64,000 nucleotides of DNA. It comes from Ulota crispa (Eukaryota; Streptophyta; Bryopsida; Orthotrichales; Orthotrichaceae). How positions within the stretch are numbered: the stretch's first letter is position 1; every line of letters begins with the position of its first letter. Made by a program: the position numbers and the translations under genes. This document shows, one piece after another, positions 46,590-58,813 of this stretch. Below the pieces are notes generated by a model. That model ran no database searches. It saw only the letters and a program-made list of their open reading frames with translations, and was not told the DNA's origin. The stretch lies in NCBI GenBank assembly GCA_963920765.1, contig OY987247.1, forward strand, positions 19,812,471 through 19,876,470. The letters run 5' to 3'.

Positions 46590-49500
46590 TATGTGTGAGG
46601 AGTGTTTTTTGTCCAAATGTATGTTTAGTCTACTTTGATGTAGACAACGATGGGAAGGTCAAGTGCACCCCACTTGGAGAGGCATACCTAAAGAACTACA
46701 ACATCTAGTGGCAAGCTCTTTTGGAAGACTATGTTGAATTGTATTAAAACAACTATAAGGTGCAAGGCAGGGGATATTTGTGATATACTCCCCCACGCAT
46801 TTGATGTGAACTTGAAAGAATGAAGTAGGTATTGTGTATGGCAAATGTAAATGAGTTATTGCCAGATCATGTTGTTGTTTAACATCTGTCGTGATGTTGA
46901 CTCTATGTTGTGGAGCAGTCCTTGAATGTACTAACTAATTGAACAATGTATTAGATTGTATGTGTTAAGGACAAAGAACAGTAAGGATTATTTCATTTTC
47001 TGTCAATGGATTATGAATGTTAGATACATGTAATATATGATATGATAGTTATATTACAAAAGGGAGTGAGGAACCAGCTATCAATGCATGGTATTTAGTT
47101 ATGGTTACAATTGCTGCAGTTCAAAAAAGGAAGTATGTGGTATGTGATTTCCCAAGATTTGTAGAGATGCTGATAATGTTATGTTTACTGCAATCTCTGA
47201 TAATTGCTAATGTAATTACTAATTATATGCAACACGACTAATTTTTTGTGAATTCCCATAGTCTAAAAGTATTGTCATTTGATTGCGACATTTTCTTTTG
47301 AACTGAATGAATTGGAATTGAAGTAATTGATTCAGGTTGTGTGAAGGGAAAACTAGTTTGTTAATTGTTTATGGGATTTATGAATAAATTATCAAGATAG
47401 TTGCGAATAATGAAAGGATTGCTTGACATGGAATTTTTACTCAATGATCGCAAAGTCAGGTGAACTTGCATAATCTCCAGTACTTGCTTCTTTATTGTTA
47501 CAGGAAGAACCAATCCAGTTGTATCAATTACATGCTAGAAAGGTTACTTACCATACAGTAATTATATGAAGGATGTGCACATATGGAAATTAAGCAGTCC
47601 AGTTGGATTATAATTACACACTGAGTTAAACTTGTAATCTTTTGATAGCTAGCATTCCATAGAAATGCTTAGTAGATGAAGTGAAAAGCCACTGTAATGG
47701 TAGTTTTCATTAGTACAGGCAATGTTAATTTTAAGTGCTACTTCTGACCTGGTGGTGAGGACTTGTTTGTCTTATTTTTACGTATTTACATATTTGAATA
47801 ATGGTATTGCAATGCTTGTAAGAAGTCATGGTGAAAAAATGTAATGAAGAGTAGTGACTGGCGCTTTTGTGTACTGACATTAGCTATGGATATGTCAGAG
47901 TAAAATGAAAGTGACTATTTTCATGTGGTATTGACCATCATTGTTAATATGTGGCCCCTAATGTTTTCTGGGTACAAAAAAGAAAATGACTTGAGAATTT
48001 CCATATTCTTTTGAGAAGATAGAGTAATGAATGAAGGTCTTTGGTCTAGAATTTGGCATATGACATGAACTAACCATGTACTGGGCTTTAGCATTTTAGA
48101 GTTGAAGGTAATAGAGTTTCTTTTAATAAAGTCAATATTTTTTGCGAGTCGTACGTATTTACATGATAATTTCTTGATGGGAAAATTTGTGTGGGGGTTT
48201 TATAAGTTATGTATAGTTGAGTATTGAGAACTTATGTCCAATTTTTGAATAATATGTACCAGATGCAATTATTGAAAATGTATTAACCAAATGGGCTGCT
48301 ATAGTAGATGTATATTGTAAACGTCATATTCATTAATTTGGGAAAAATGGTACATTTCGGGACTTTCAAATGTTGATCTAAAAGTTTTAGGAGACCTCCT
48401 AAAACCGACTGCAATGTTTTCTTTGTACACATGTCTTCACCTAAGAGGAGGAATTTGTGAAGGAACAAATCTTAGTGGCTCAAACTAAATCTGATACCTT
48501 CAAATCTGGTTTAAGGTGATTTTTTTGGTTTTAGGTTGAGTACAAAGTGGGGCACTTGTTTTTCCCAAATTAACAAATATGGCAAGTGTCTAGAATTTTT
48601 TGGTTTATTATGGGGCAATGTTAAAAGATTAAGCGCTTACATTGAAATGTGAATGTTCATTTTAAGCAGTGTGTAGTATTGTTAATGTTGTGGCCTAAAA
48701 ATATGTATCAAGTTTTTCTTATAGAATGACTTGTTTCATAAAGATGTATATTTCAAAACTAATTTTGTTGTAGTAAAGGAGTGTTCTTAGCTGAAGTCAA
48801 ACTTTGAATTAGTAGGTACTTAGTTTGTCCAAATTTATAAACAATGTTGCATGCAAAGGTGGAGGACATTTTGTTGATGACAACCTAGTGGTATGTGTAA
48901 TTTAGTAAAATAATGAAGGAACATTTTTGCATTTGTTGGTGATGTGATAGTGACGGTATGTAGAATGTTAGATGTTGGGATTGTAATTTTAATTGAACTT
49001 GGGCAGATATCGCTTTCATATTTGAAAATTTTTGAATGGCTTGGTTCAAGTCTAGTGTTGTTGTTGTTGCAAATTTGATCAAGGAAGTTACATATGAAAG
49101 GATATTATTGAATAGATAGGTTGGACTAAGATTTGTACTTGTTACTAGTGGTGTATGGCAGTGGAAGCAATATTTTATGTCATGGAAAAGGTCATCTTTG
49201 TAATTGCAAAATCAAATTTAATGAAATTCTTTTTGCTTAGTAACATTTTCTGTTTATGAATTTTACAAGAAACTGTTGTTATAATATACAAGGAAAGATA
49301 TGATGATGACATACAAATAGAAGCATTTGAAAGGTAAGTACTGAAGACACGTATTGCCTAGAAATGGCGGTCATGTTAGTGTGTTAGTTGATTTCAGTGT
49401 TTGGGTACTGTTAACTGTGAAGCACAAAGAATGGCAATTGCTAAGTGTGTAACTATGTTTCTCCAATTGTTGTATATGTTGAAAGAGGTCCTTAAAGAAA

Positions 49501-51904
49501 TTATTTGCAAATTGGAATTGAGGTAAAGGATATGTGAATGAAGAGTTTATATTTCAATAATTGAATGAATTATTAAGTGTTCAATGAATGAATACTAAAG
49601 CAAGGGTGGACATTCTTCTTTGTTGTAATTCACATATATAATGGGAGTTGTGGAGAAATGCTCTTGAAGAGAATGCATTGAAAATTATCCGTGGAATTTG
49701 GAGGAATCTGTAGTGAAGCAGACATTATGTGGCATGGCATGTGCTCATGGTAATTGTTGAATGTCTGTATTTGGGTAATGAAATGTTGTGCTAGAATGGT
49801 TACATGTAACTGAGTACTTATATATCAGTAGTGACTTGAATTTTGTTGTAATGGTAAGCGACAACTTTAATTGTAATAAGATGTAGTCATAGCCATGTAT
49901 GCTATGTAACTTTATTGCTTTAATACAAGTTTAACATTTATGAGAATTGAATGATGAAATGCATGGTATTGGTAACCTGGTCAGCCAAATAATTAAAGAA
50001 GTAATACTCGTGAGAAGTAGGGTAAACCAATACATATTGTAATTATTATTAAATGAGGGAATGTGGACTTCAAAATGAATAGTAAGTGTCATGCAAATGA
50101 AATGTTACTCAAGATTGCTTAAAATGTTGACATGGATTCAATTAATTCATGTATTAGAGGTCATCGGCAGAGGAAGTTTATTTTATGGTGAATATACATG
50201 TACAACATGTATGTTGTAAATGTCATATGTAACATGACGTTATCTTTTGTATAACACATCTTAGTAACATAGGTATAAAACTATTCTTTACATAGTGATT
50301 AGGTTTAAAAAATGGTAAGAGAAAATTTCCTTTGCAAAGAGTATTGTTTAAAAAAAATAAGTCATAGCCAACGTTCAGGGGCAATCACAGGTATTTCATG
50401 GAATAGAATGAAGGATGAACTAAGCTTAGTTGGAGAATGGCATGAGGCACATTGTAGGTCTGTCTTGAAGAAAATTCATGTGCACTTCATCTACCTAACC
50501 GTACAAGGCAAAAGAAGCAACATCAAAACCTCCATAGCTAGTGATCAATTGAGTGGGTTGATTTTGATTGTTATTAATGGATTGAAGTGTAGGTTCTTTA
50601 TTCAAAGGGTGGAGAAGATTGAGCAAACACCGGCAACATAGGGACGTCATTGAGATGAGGAAATGAAGGATGTCATAGTCATAAACCACATGGGCAATTA
50701 TTTCTGAGGCTGAAGTAGTAGCAACAAGAGTGAAGGAGAAGATGAAGAAGGAATGGAATTTCAAATTCTACTAATTTATCTAAGAAAATGGGTACAGACG
50801 GACATAAACAATTCATTTTGGTGTAATAGTCTTTTTGGGTGATTGAAAATAAGTGGTGTTTTTCAAAAAATAGGCATGAAGTTGCAGAAGGTGTAGTTCT
50901 ATTTTTCAAATTTGTTATAAAGGGCTGCATTGTAAACTTGTATATTCTCCATCTGGAGTGAAGTCAAATTACATGTTGTCTGTCATGCCTTCCATTGTAC
51001 CAGGATTGCTTGAAATCAAACATAGTGTAAGAAAAAACACTATATGTGTGAACTCATAATGTTTGAAGTGATAATTGGAGAAGGTGACCCATGATATTTT
51101 CATGCCTTGTATGTATGGAACATGCCATTTCTAGTGTACAGAGAGAACATGGTTGAGAGACATTGTATTAGTCATCATTGTTACATCCATTTTTCAAAAA
51201 TATTGGATGAAATGTAGAGTTCATCGTGGAGAAATGGATACTCTACATGAATAATGCATGAAATGATGATGGTCAACTTGACACAAGTTGGCGTTATGAG
51301 AAACATATCGTAGTTCCACGTAACAAGAACTATACATGTTCTAAACAAGGAATGCACTAGAGACTGTTTATTCATAACAAAATTTGATCAGATTTTACGT
51401 TCAAGAACATACAAGAATACAGTAAATGCATTAATTTGTATTCACTGATATGTTCAAAACAAGGCAATACTGCGTTTGTAACAAGAAAGAACTAAATAAA
51501 ACAAGATTTAAGTGCTCATTCAAAATAGACATATAATGATCCAACACGTGTCAAGACAACCTAGGAATATGAAATGCAAAGTTTGACAAAAAGTTTCAAA
51601 ACCAACAATTCTCGGGACATGTTAGCTCTGGTATAAAGTTAGAAGCCCATACAAATCCAGCCATGTGGAAGTAACTCAGAACTCACCACAAAATACATGG
51701 AATACACGTGGATGGTCAACTTAGAATTGAATTCCACTCAATAAATGCACAAACATGGAAGGTAGAACTTGAAATTTTATATTAAACAAGACTCGCTGCA
51801 TGCGTTTCTAATAGAGAAGTGAACTAAAACCACTGGTTGCACTTGTGTTAGCAGGATACGTCAAAGATAACTCAAAATCTACGTTTCCATCATGTAATGT
51901 TGAA
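46590..51904. other. 5.3 kb without a recognisable gene
   Basis: AT-rich, T/G-biased sequence. The longest frame is 109 residues (50312-50641), without a motif. No terminal repeat pairs were noticed. Confidence 0.45.
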
Positions 51905-51922
51905 CAAGTTTTTCTACTAGTG
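51905..51922. repeat. Isolated CACTA-type right end
   Basis: CAAGTTTTTCTACTAGTG is a typical CACTA terminus reading outward (CACTAGTAGAAAAACTTG on the other strand). The matching left end was not found nearby. Confidence 0.4.
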
Positions 51923-52242
51923 AATACAATGGATGATGCTGAGACACGTTAATTGGCTACGATCTTGGTGGTTATCTTTTGGAGTTGCATCAAAAGATGC
52001 TCTAACTCATCTTAATCATTGGCTAGACTTCTAGCACTATCGTTACAAGCAATGGGGTGGATCTTCCCAAATGGTATTTATTCCTAGGCCTTATCATTGT
52101 GAATTATTCACTTTTGCTTATCTACAAAATGCTTGTGGTATCAGGAACAGTCAAAATGGTGTAACTAGAATGTTTTGGGGCAGCTCTCTTGACTTAGGAT
52201 TAGTTTTTCTATTGGTTATTTCAAAGGTCATATGTGGCTCCC

Positions 52243-52564
52243 TGAACGTTTGTCCAAGAATGATGTCCATGCTAGTAGACAATCCGTGTGAATATTTCCA
52301 ATTTTTTGTAGAAGTCCCTTGACCAACGTATCTATGAGTTGAACATTCTTCCAAGAATGATATCCTAGGATACCAATTGCGTATGAATAATTTAAATAGA
52401 ACACTAATCTTGTAAGGATCTTGTGCGGTGGCTACTGTCTTTGAAGAGACCCACTTGAACATTCTTGCAAGAATGATGTCCAAGGGAGACCACTGTCCAA
52501 GAATATATGAACCTCCTTTCATTCAAGTTTATTGGAAATGAACATTCTGCCAAGAATGATGTTT
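52243..52564. repeat. Four-copy array of a 26-bp repeat with a 16-bp palindrome core
   Basis: Copies at 52243-52268, 52340-52365, 52456-52481 and 52539-52564, spaced 97, 116 and 83 bases, all in one orientation. The core of copy 3 is the perfect palindrome CATTCTTGCAAGAATG; the others differ at 1-4 bases. The 3' flank GATGTCC or GATATCC is also shared. The array ends 40 bases before the start of the SWIM-domain frame. It looks like a cluster of dimeric-protein binding sites, such as a promoter or subterminal transposase sites. Confidence 0.85.
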
Positions 52565-52603
52565 TGAGGTTATCACAGCCCATTTGAATGTTTAGCAAAT
52601 GTT

Positions 52604-54031
52604 TTGAAAAAAAGTTCACCTCCTCCTGTGTGCTGCATTCAGAACTTGAGCTTGGAGGAGCTGGCAAATATGCCTACCTATAATTTGTCCAAGACCGTCT
52701 ACAACAAGTGGCTGCAAATGTTTGGAAATTGTGGAGGTAATACATTTGAAGCTACATGTGACGACGTCGTACGAGCATGGCAACAAATGACAAACTTTCA
52801 GGCATATTTACACCACATCAATGCTTTGGGTTCTAGTCCTTCTACTACCAAATTGAAACTACGGGCTGCAAGGCAAAGCGACAATCCTTGGAAAATTGCT
52901 GACGCAGTAAATATGCTGCCTAGAACAAAGAATCTTGGAACTTGCATTCCCCATCTAGAAGGCAAAGAGGTTTTTGGTAGTACTAAGAGGAAAATAGTTA
53001 CACCAATTGGTGATGAGGGGGAATCCCATTGACTTGATATGGTAAATTTTTCAAAACCTTGTGTGAAAAGGAGGTCCTCAAGCAACTTTGAAGTCACCCA
53101 AAGTGGATCCAATACTATGCTAGAGGTCACTAAGTCCAGCTATGTAGCTGTGCCTTTTGAGAGTGACTGTGACACATCAAAATGGCACTTAGCTAGGACA
53201 AAACCTAAGTCCACTGTCAAGTGTTATGCTCAACAGCGCAAATCCAATTTGAAATGTATTGCTAAAGTTGGCAAAGGTTCAAAGGGTACTCTTCCTCCGA
53301 CATATCATGGAAGGAAAGTTGATTATGGACGTTGTGAGGTAGTCATTGATTTCTAGTTTTGTGCTAATGACATTGAACGTTGTGTGAAAGGCTCTAAGTG
53401 ACAGTTTGTAATTGACTGGCCCAAAGTTCCTAAAGTTTGGCCAGTATTGTCCGATACAAAACTTACTCGTGAGGAGTCTATTCTACTACAACATGCAGGT
53501 TTTTGCTTGCAGGAGCAGCCTTCATTGTCCCCATGTTAACTATTTGGCATGTCCGCTTGCTTTGAAAGCACCCTATATGATGAAGTGGATCTGCTCAACC
53601 TTGACTCATACCCGACAAGGAGGCAAAACTCCACAATTCAATGTTCCACCAATGTGCCAACTCTTGAACAAAGGAATAAATGGGAAAGTGCAAGTAATGT
53701 ACGCGGTTCAATTCTTGGAGTTACTATGCTTCCTTTGCCTGCCTTAGGGGCAGTTGTTACCTTTCAAACAAGATCTGAGGGGCACTTGAATGTCTACCGC
53801 ATGACAATGGAAATTTTACTTGCTTGCGATTGCCTCGACTTCACTAGCATGGCTGTAGGTGCCATTGGAAGTCATCGGCAGTACGTGAACTGCAAACATT
53901 TGTATTACCTTTTTTGTTACCATTGCAAGATGGACTCTATGAAAGACACTTTCATTCATGCACCTAGCTTTAGCTACTCCAAGGTTAAAACCCTCCTCAT
54001 TCAAGCTGGGATCATAAAAATGAAGGAGTAG
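52604..54031 (+). pseudogene. SWIM zinc-finger protein, transposon- or host-derived, decayed
   Basis: A frame from ATG 52604 runs to 53356 with one TGA (53030-53032), continues past a TAG and a TGA to about 53530 (containing DWPKVPKVWPVL), and a second frame, 53549-54031, completes it. The C-terminal part has the SWIM signature C-x-C-x(n)-C-x-H: LACDCLDFTSMAVGAIGSHR then QYVNCKHLYYLFCYHC, followed by FIHAPSFSYSKVKTLL. SWIM fingers bind DNA or partners and are common in Mutator-like and related plant transposases and in MuDR-derived host factors. The N-terminal part (NKWLQMFGNCGG, WQQMTNFQAYLHHI) is unrecognised. The palindrome array lies directly upstream. No DDE core was seen, so it may be an accessory protein. 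Confidence 0.6.
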
Positions 54032-54825
54032 ATGAACTTGTGCCTTTGCTTATTATTGTTTTCTTCCTCTGTAATGACATCAATATCCTTGTCGTAAGTT
54101 ACGAACCAATGTTTATTTGTCTATGTGGTGCTTGTATGTTGAGTGAGAATGATGCTACCATTGCAATTCTTTTAAGTATAAGTCAATATATGCCTAAACC
54201 ATGATAATTACTGTACTATGTACAAAGGTTCCTTTTTGTAAATTCTTTTGAAGGTGAATACTTAACCTTTTCAAGCTCTTAGCATTAGTATGGTGCATGG
54301 ATTTTGCTTGACCTAAATCTTGTGGCCCTTCCCTTGACGTTCATGTTCCTTTTTGCCTAAACCCCAAACATGTAAGTTGATTGGGAACTGCAAACCCTTC
54401 AAACTTGCACTTTTGTTTTGTTCTTCTTTATTTGAACCCAAATTATAACACCCATAAGTATGCCTTTACTATTGATCAACATATAAAAACTTTCTCTTCC
54501 TAAATTCCTAAACACCACAAAGTGATACTCCACTAAATTCCCCTAATTTTAGGACATTCTCTTCATTTCATTGAATACTGCTTACTTTGTTTAATTAATG
54601 CCAAGTCACGTGCTACAATGATTTATCTAAATCCAAAAAATTCAACCTAAACCACTCCAACTACACGATCATGGTTCTAAACCAATATCTGTGGTAATAG
54701 AACCCCATTTTTAATTTCAATACTTTTTTCATCTAAATAGTATAAAACCCAAAAGTCATCAATGCAATGTTATATTTTTTCTTCAAATGTTTAGGATTTT
54801 GGATATACGCTTATGACTTTCCTGC
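54032..54825. other. No gene recognised
   Basis: AT-rich spacer between the SWIM frame and the tnp2 relic, which point toward each other. Confidence 0.5.
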
Positions 54826-54882
54826 TCTTGGCTCACAAGCTCACTGCTCACCGCTCCCTCAATAGCGTCATTGCCCCATGCT
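54826..54882. repeat. GCTCA-word cluster
   Basis: Several GCTCA/GCTCAC words within 57 bases, like those inside the ends of the element at 25.5-28.7 kb. It lies just past the 3' end of the tnp2 relic and may be its subterminal repeat. Confidence 0.4.
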
Positions 54883-57182
54883 CATAAATATTGGTGCCAG
54901 TCTGACAAATAGGCTAGTCACGTATTTTGATGTTGCCATCAAAATCCGCCCTCTCAGTCTTCCATGGGTGAGTTTCTGGCAACCACCTCCAATGCCCCAT
55001 ATACAACATCTTGTCTGCCTCAATCAAATGTTCAGCAATAGTTTTTGGACCAGAGACAGGACAGCCACCATATCCTTTGCTAGCTTGTTTAGAAACCAGA
55101 ATGTACGCCGGAAAATCATTAATGGTCCATAGCAAAATTCCTTTGAGTTTGAATTGTTGCTCTGGTCCCACGGGTTTGGACATGTCAATTGCAAAGACCC
55201 CCCTCCACAGCTTCTTCAGGTCATTAACCAATAGATGTAGAAAAACATCAATGTGGTCCTCTGTTGGTGATGATGGGCCGAGCATTAACATTGTCAATGA
55301 CATGAAGAACCTCTTAGTTACTAAATAAGGGGGTAGGTTGTAAAGTACTATGAGAATGGGCCAAACACAATGTTTACTTGATTGTAAACTGTGAGGGTTC
55401 ACGCCATCTAAGGAAATCCTCATCCTGACATTCCTTTCCTCTCTTGAAAATGTTGGATATGTCATGTCAATGTGACTCCACTATGGACTGTCTACAATAG
55501 ACCTCATTTTACTATCACGTGAATGGTTGTTTTTATGCCAAGTTAAATGTTTGGCAATTTCAAGACATCTATACAACCGTCTTAATCTTTTGATGATAGA
55601 GAAATACCTCAAAACCCTAACCAACACTGTCTTAGACCCCTAAAAGTATTGTGATTTCTGGCATGCTGGACAATCAACCAGATCACTTTTCTCTCTCCAG
55701 TACAACATTTGATCGCATTCATAGCAGTGAATGGTCTCATGTGCCAGTCCAAGTTTCATGAGGAGGCTCTTAAGATCATACAAGTTCTTAGAGCATTTGT
55801 TCCTTGCTGGTAGAACATTGTACTTCAAAAATTTAAGGATTTCATCCAAGCATCAATGACTCACTGAGAATAAAGTGCAGAGCACCATGATCACTACTCT
55901 AAATTGTAAGCAACTTGTAGTGGCTCTAGGGTATAACAGCTCACTTGCACTACTCATGAGGGACTCTAGGAGGTCGCTGTGGTGGACGTCTCCTTTGCTG
56001 CAAACAAGTCATTGAAATTGACAGCAGTGCCATTGTCTTCAAAGCCTGACTCATGAATTTTGTCGGCCCTAGTGAAGAAATTTTGCACCATGTCCTCTAG
56101 GTGAACATTCGGGTTGGCCTGTTCATCCTATGAAGAGTGGGAATTGTCATTTTCAATAAAGGTGTCATCCCCGGTTATAATGAGAGCACCTTCTTCTTGG
56201 TCGTCTGTGTCATCAACAGGGTACATGTCATTCACATGCAGTACATTGAAACATTTATAAGGTTAGGAGCATACATATTTGAAAACATTGATTCATACTC
56301 TGGATAGTATGATGAAGCACATTAGCAACATAATTTATTTTTTAATTGTTCATACTTCATGATTTTCATTTGGAGACTATAATCATTCAGTGATAGTAGA
56401 ATCTGGAGTGTCTTTGCTTATTACATACACAATAACAAGGAATGAACAATTTTGAATACCATGTATGAACCACTGAAGATGTGAACGTCAATTATTAAAT
56501 GCAATTCCTTATTTTCAGATGCCTTACATATGTAATAAGGCAGTATTGCAAGTAAATTATCAACGTAACAAGTGGTGATTCTGACAGAGTACACTTAGAC
56601 AACTTGGAATTGCATTATTTATTGTTGCAAGTAATCGTTATTGACAAGATTATGAAAATTAAAATATGGTAGGACTATAATTAGAATTTCATTGATTATG
56701 AAAGCATATGTGCTCATATTATCATGTCTGGCACTATAAATTATACAATGTTGTATTGGATTTGAGAGTTGTTATATACAAATGCTATGTCTCATTAACA
56801 AAATGCAAGATCTTTATATCATGAATAATGACAATATTCACAAACACAAATCACGTAATAATTCAATTGTTAACCTATTACCATTTTCATACACATTGCT
56901 GGATTTTTTATTCGTACATTATTGAAGTATAGGAGTATATCTCAATTGACTTAATTACACAATGTGGTGAACAAATAAGTAGAACATTGATGTACTCACT
57001 AAGAGAGGGTCAACCAAAAATACATCTAAATTGTAAAGTCAATGGTGATGTTGCACAACGTGGCGTTGCTGAACTATAAGTCCATGGCACTTCAGGCATT
57101 TGCACGTATATCTCTTGAGTCCTTCTTGGCACGCTATAGCACATTCAATGTGGTAAGCTTGATTTAGACGCAAAGTATCCAT
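54883..57182 (-). pseudogene. CACTA (En/Spm) transposase Tnp2 relic
   Basis: Leftward. An N-terminal piece from ATG 57182 has a Cys/His finger-like segment (ECAIACQEGLKRYTCKCLKC). Next come acidic pieces (56240-55980) and LLYPRATTSC. 55849-55640 encodes NKCSKNLYDLKSLLMKLGL and HCYECDQMLYW..KSDLVDC, the zinc-binding block that precedes the core. 55465-54914 encodes the Transposase_21 core start: RISLDGVNPHSLQSSK, WPILIVLYNLPPYL, GPSSPTEDHIDVFLHLL, LLWTINDFPAY, GGCPVSGP, MGHWRWLPETHPW. This order is diagnostic of Tnp2. The rest of the catalytic region is missing and several stops and frame changes interrupt it, so it is inactive. Confidence 0.9.
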
Positions 57183-58243
57183 GCTGTGAAACCTTCAAGA
57201 CCAAATTTTGCGTAAGTTTTGTTAACTTTAAAATATCTTGTTCTGTATAATTTTACATGGACAGAATAGGGTATGTTTCAACACTTAGTAAGAAGCCGCA
57301 CTTTAACAAATGTAACCTACATTTTTTGGATGTTTCCAACAAAGCAATTTACAAGAGTAGTGCATGCAAGTACCTCTATTTCCTTCAAAAATAATTCTAC
57401 TCAATCACTACTAGGTAGTGGTCGATTAGGAGTTCACATGTGGCAATCCATGTTCAAGCTCAAGAGAGCTTCAATAGATCCTTTGAATTTAAACGCCAGA
57501 CCTTACTAAGTAGAGATTTGAACATAATATTGAGTGAGACTTATCAAAAGCTGAACTTTGGTGATGCTTAAGAAGAAATAGCTGAAACACAAAATTTTCA
57601 AAGGTCACCTCTTGCGGAGCACTGTCAATCCAAAATAATTGGTCATTCCTGCAGATTGCAAAGTCACAAATAAGTGCCGATAACATCTTCCTCAGTGTAC
57701 ATGGCATTCCATTCCTTACTAAATTCTATTGTACTATTATATTGCAAAATCTAGCACTTAACATAAATGCCATTTCAAGTTGTGAAAACATGTGCACAAC
57801 ATTCACTCCTGCCAAAAATGAGCATTTGCAGCCTTGAGGTTTACAAAAATGAGATAAAGTAATATATTTGAGACTAAAGTGTATAGAAGAGCTTTGGAAT
57901 TTTTAGTATCCATTTATACAATGCCCTCTCAGAAGTGGGTTTCTCTGGAATACATGAGGTAGAAGACCTAATGAAATTGAATGTGCTTGATGTAATGTTC
58001 ATTACAATCATTAATGCCCAAATCATTCAAATCTTTGAAATGATTAGTAGGAATGTTGAGTAGACGTTTTCCTATCACTAGTAATCATGGATAAGCACTA
58101 AGGGTAGATAGGGCATTCATGGAATTACGTAGGGGTAAGGTCATGTTCCAAGGCAGGGTTACATCCAGAAATTAATTGTAGGAAATCATAGTTGCACTTC
58201 AACATCATCTTTAGGGTTGAGATAGATACAATACTTTGTTTTC
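57183..58243. other. No gene recognised
   Basis: AT-rich, with short frames only. A CACTAGTAATCATGG word at about 58076 resembles a CACTA left tip but has no partner. Confidence 0.4.
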
Positions 58244-58813
58244 TTGTGTTTTCTTCTCACTCTCTTCTTCTCAGAAGCATACAATTGTGCACATCCTTCG
58301 CTGCTGTACTTAGGGAGCCATGTTTGTAAAAATTGTCATTTGCATGTGGTGGGAGGTAAGGCTGGAAGATTTTGTTCATGCCATGAAGCTGAAGAAGTGG
58401 AAGAGGTGTACGACGGGAGTAATGAAGGAGGAATCCAAACTTCGGCAATGTATGGGTAAGTCTAGAAAATATTTGTTTCTGCATGAAACTTGCAGTTTGG
58501 CGTACCAAATTTATTAAAGGTAGAAGGTCATGACAATTTTGGGATCAATTTTCCAATTATCATGCAATACTACAAATACCTTACTAGTTGCGGAAGACAA
58601 AATGGATTTTACTATGTCAATGGCATAGTGAATTCCTTACAATCTGGTTTGTTTGGCGTTTTGCTAGTTCTTGATAAGGATGAGATCACATCCCTCCAAT
58701 ATTTTCCTCTAGAACTATTGATGTTTGTTGTAGAACACTTTTCCCGTAAGTTTTACTTTACCTTGCCTTCCCAATTTTTGAAATCACAGTTATCAAATTT
58801 ACCCACACTTTGA
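58244..58813 (+). other. Unrecognised coding-like frames
   Basis: Rightward frames 58320-58517 and 58490-58813 (107 residues, with LLKVEGHDNFGINFP and VNSLQSGLFGVLLVLDKDE) overlap. The second has a protein-like mix of residues, but no motif is recognised. Confidence 0.25.

Noticed and set aside
46630-46690. EF-hand-like DVDNDGKV in a 62-residue frame
   Set aside because: Only the first half of the calcium loop fits; the required Glu at position 12 is missing and no second hand or helix is seen.
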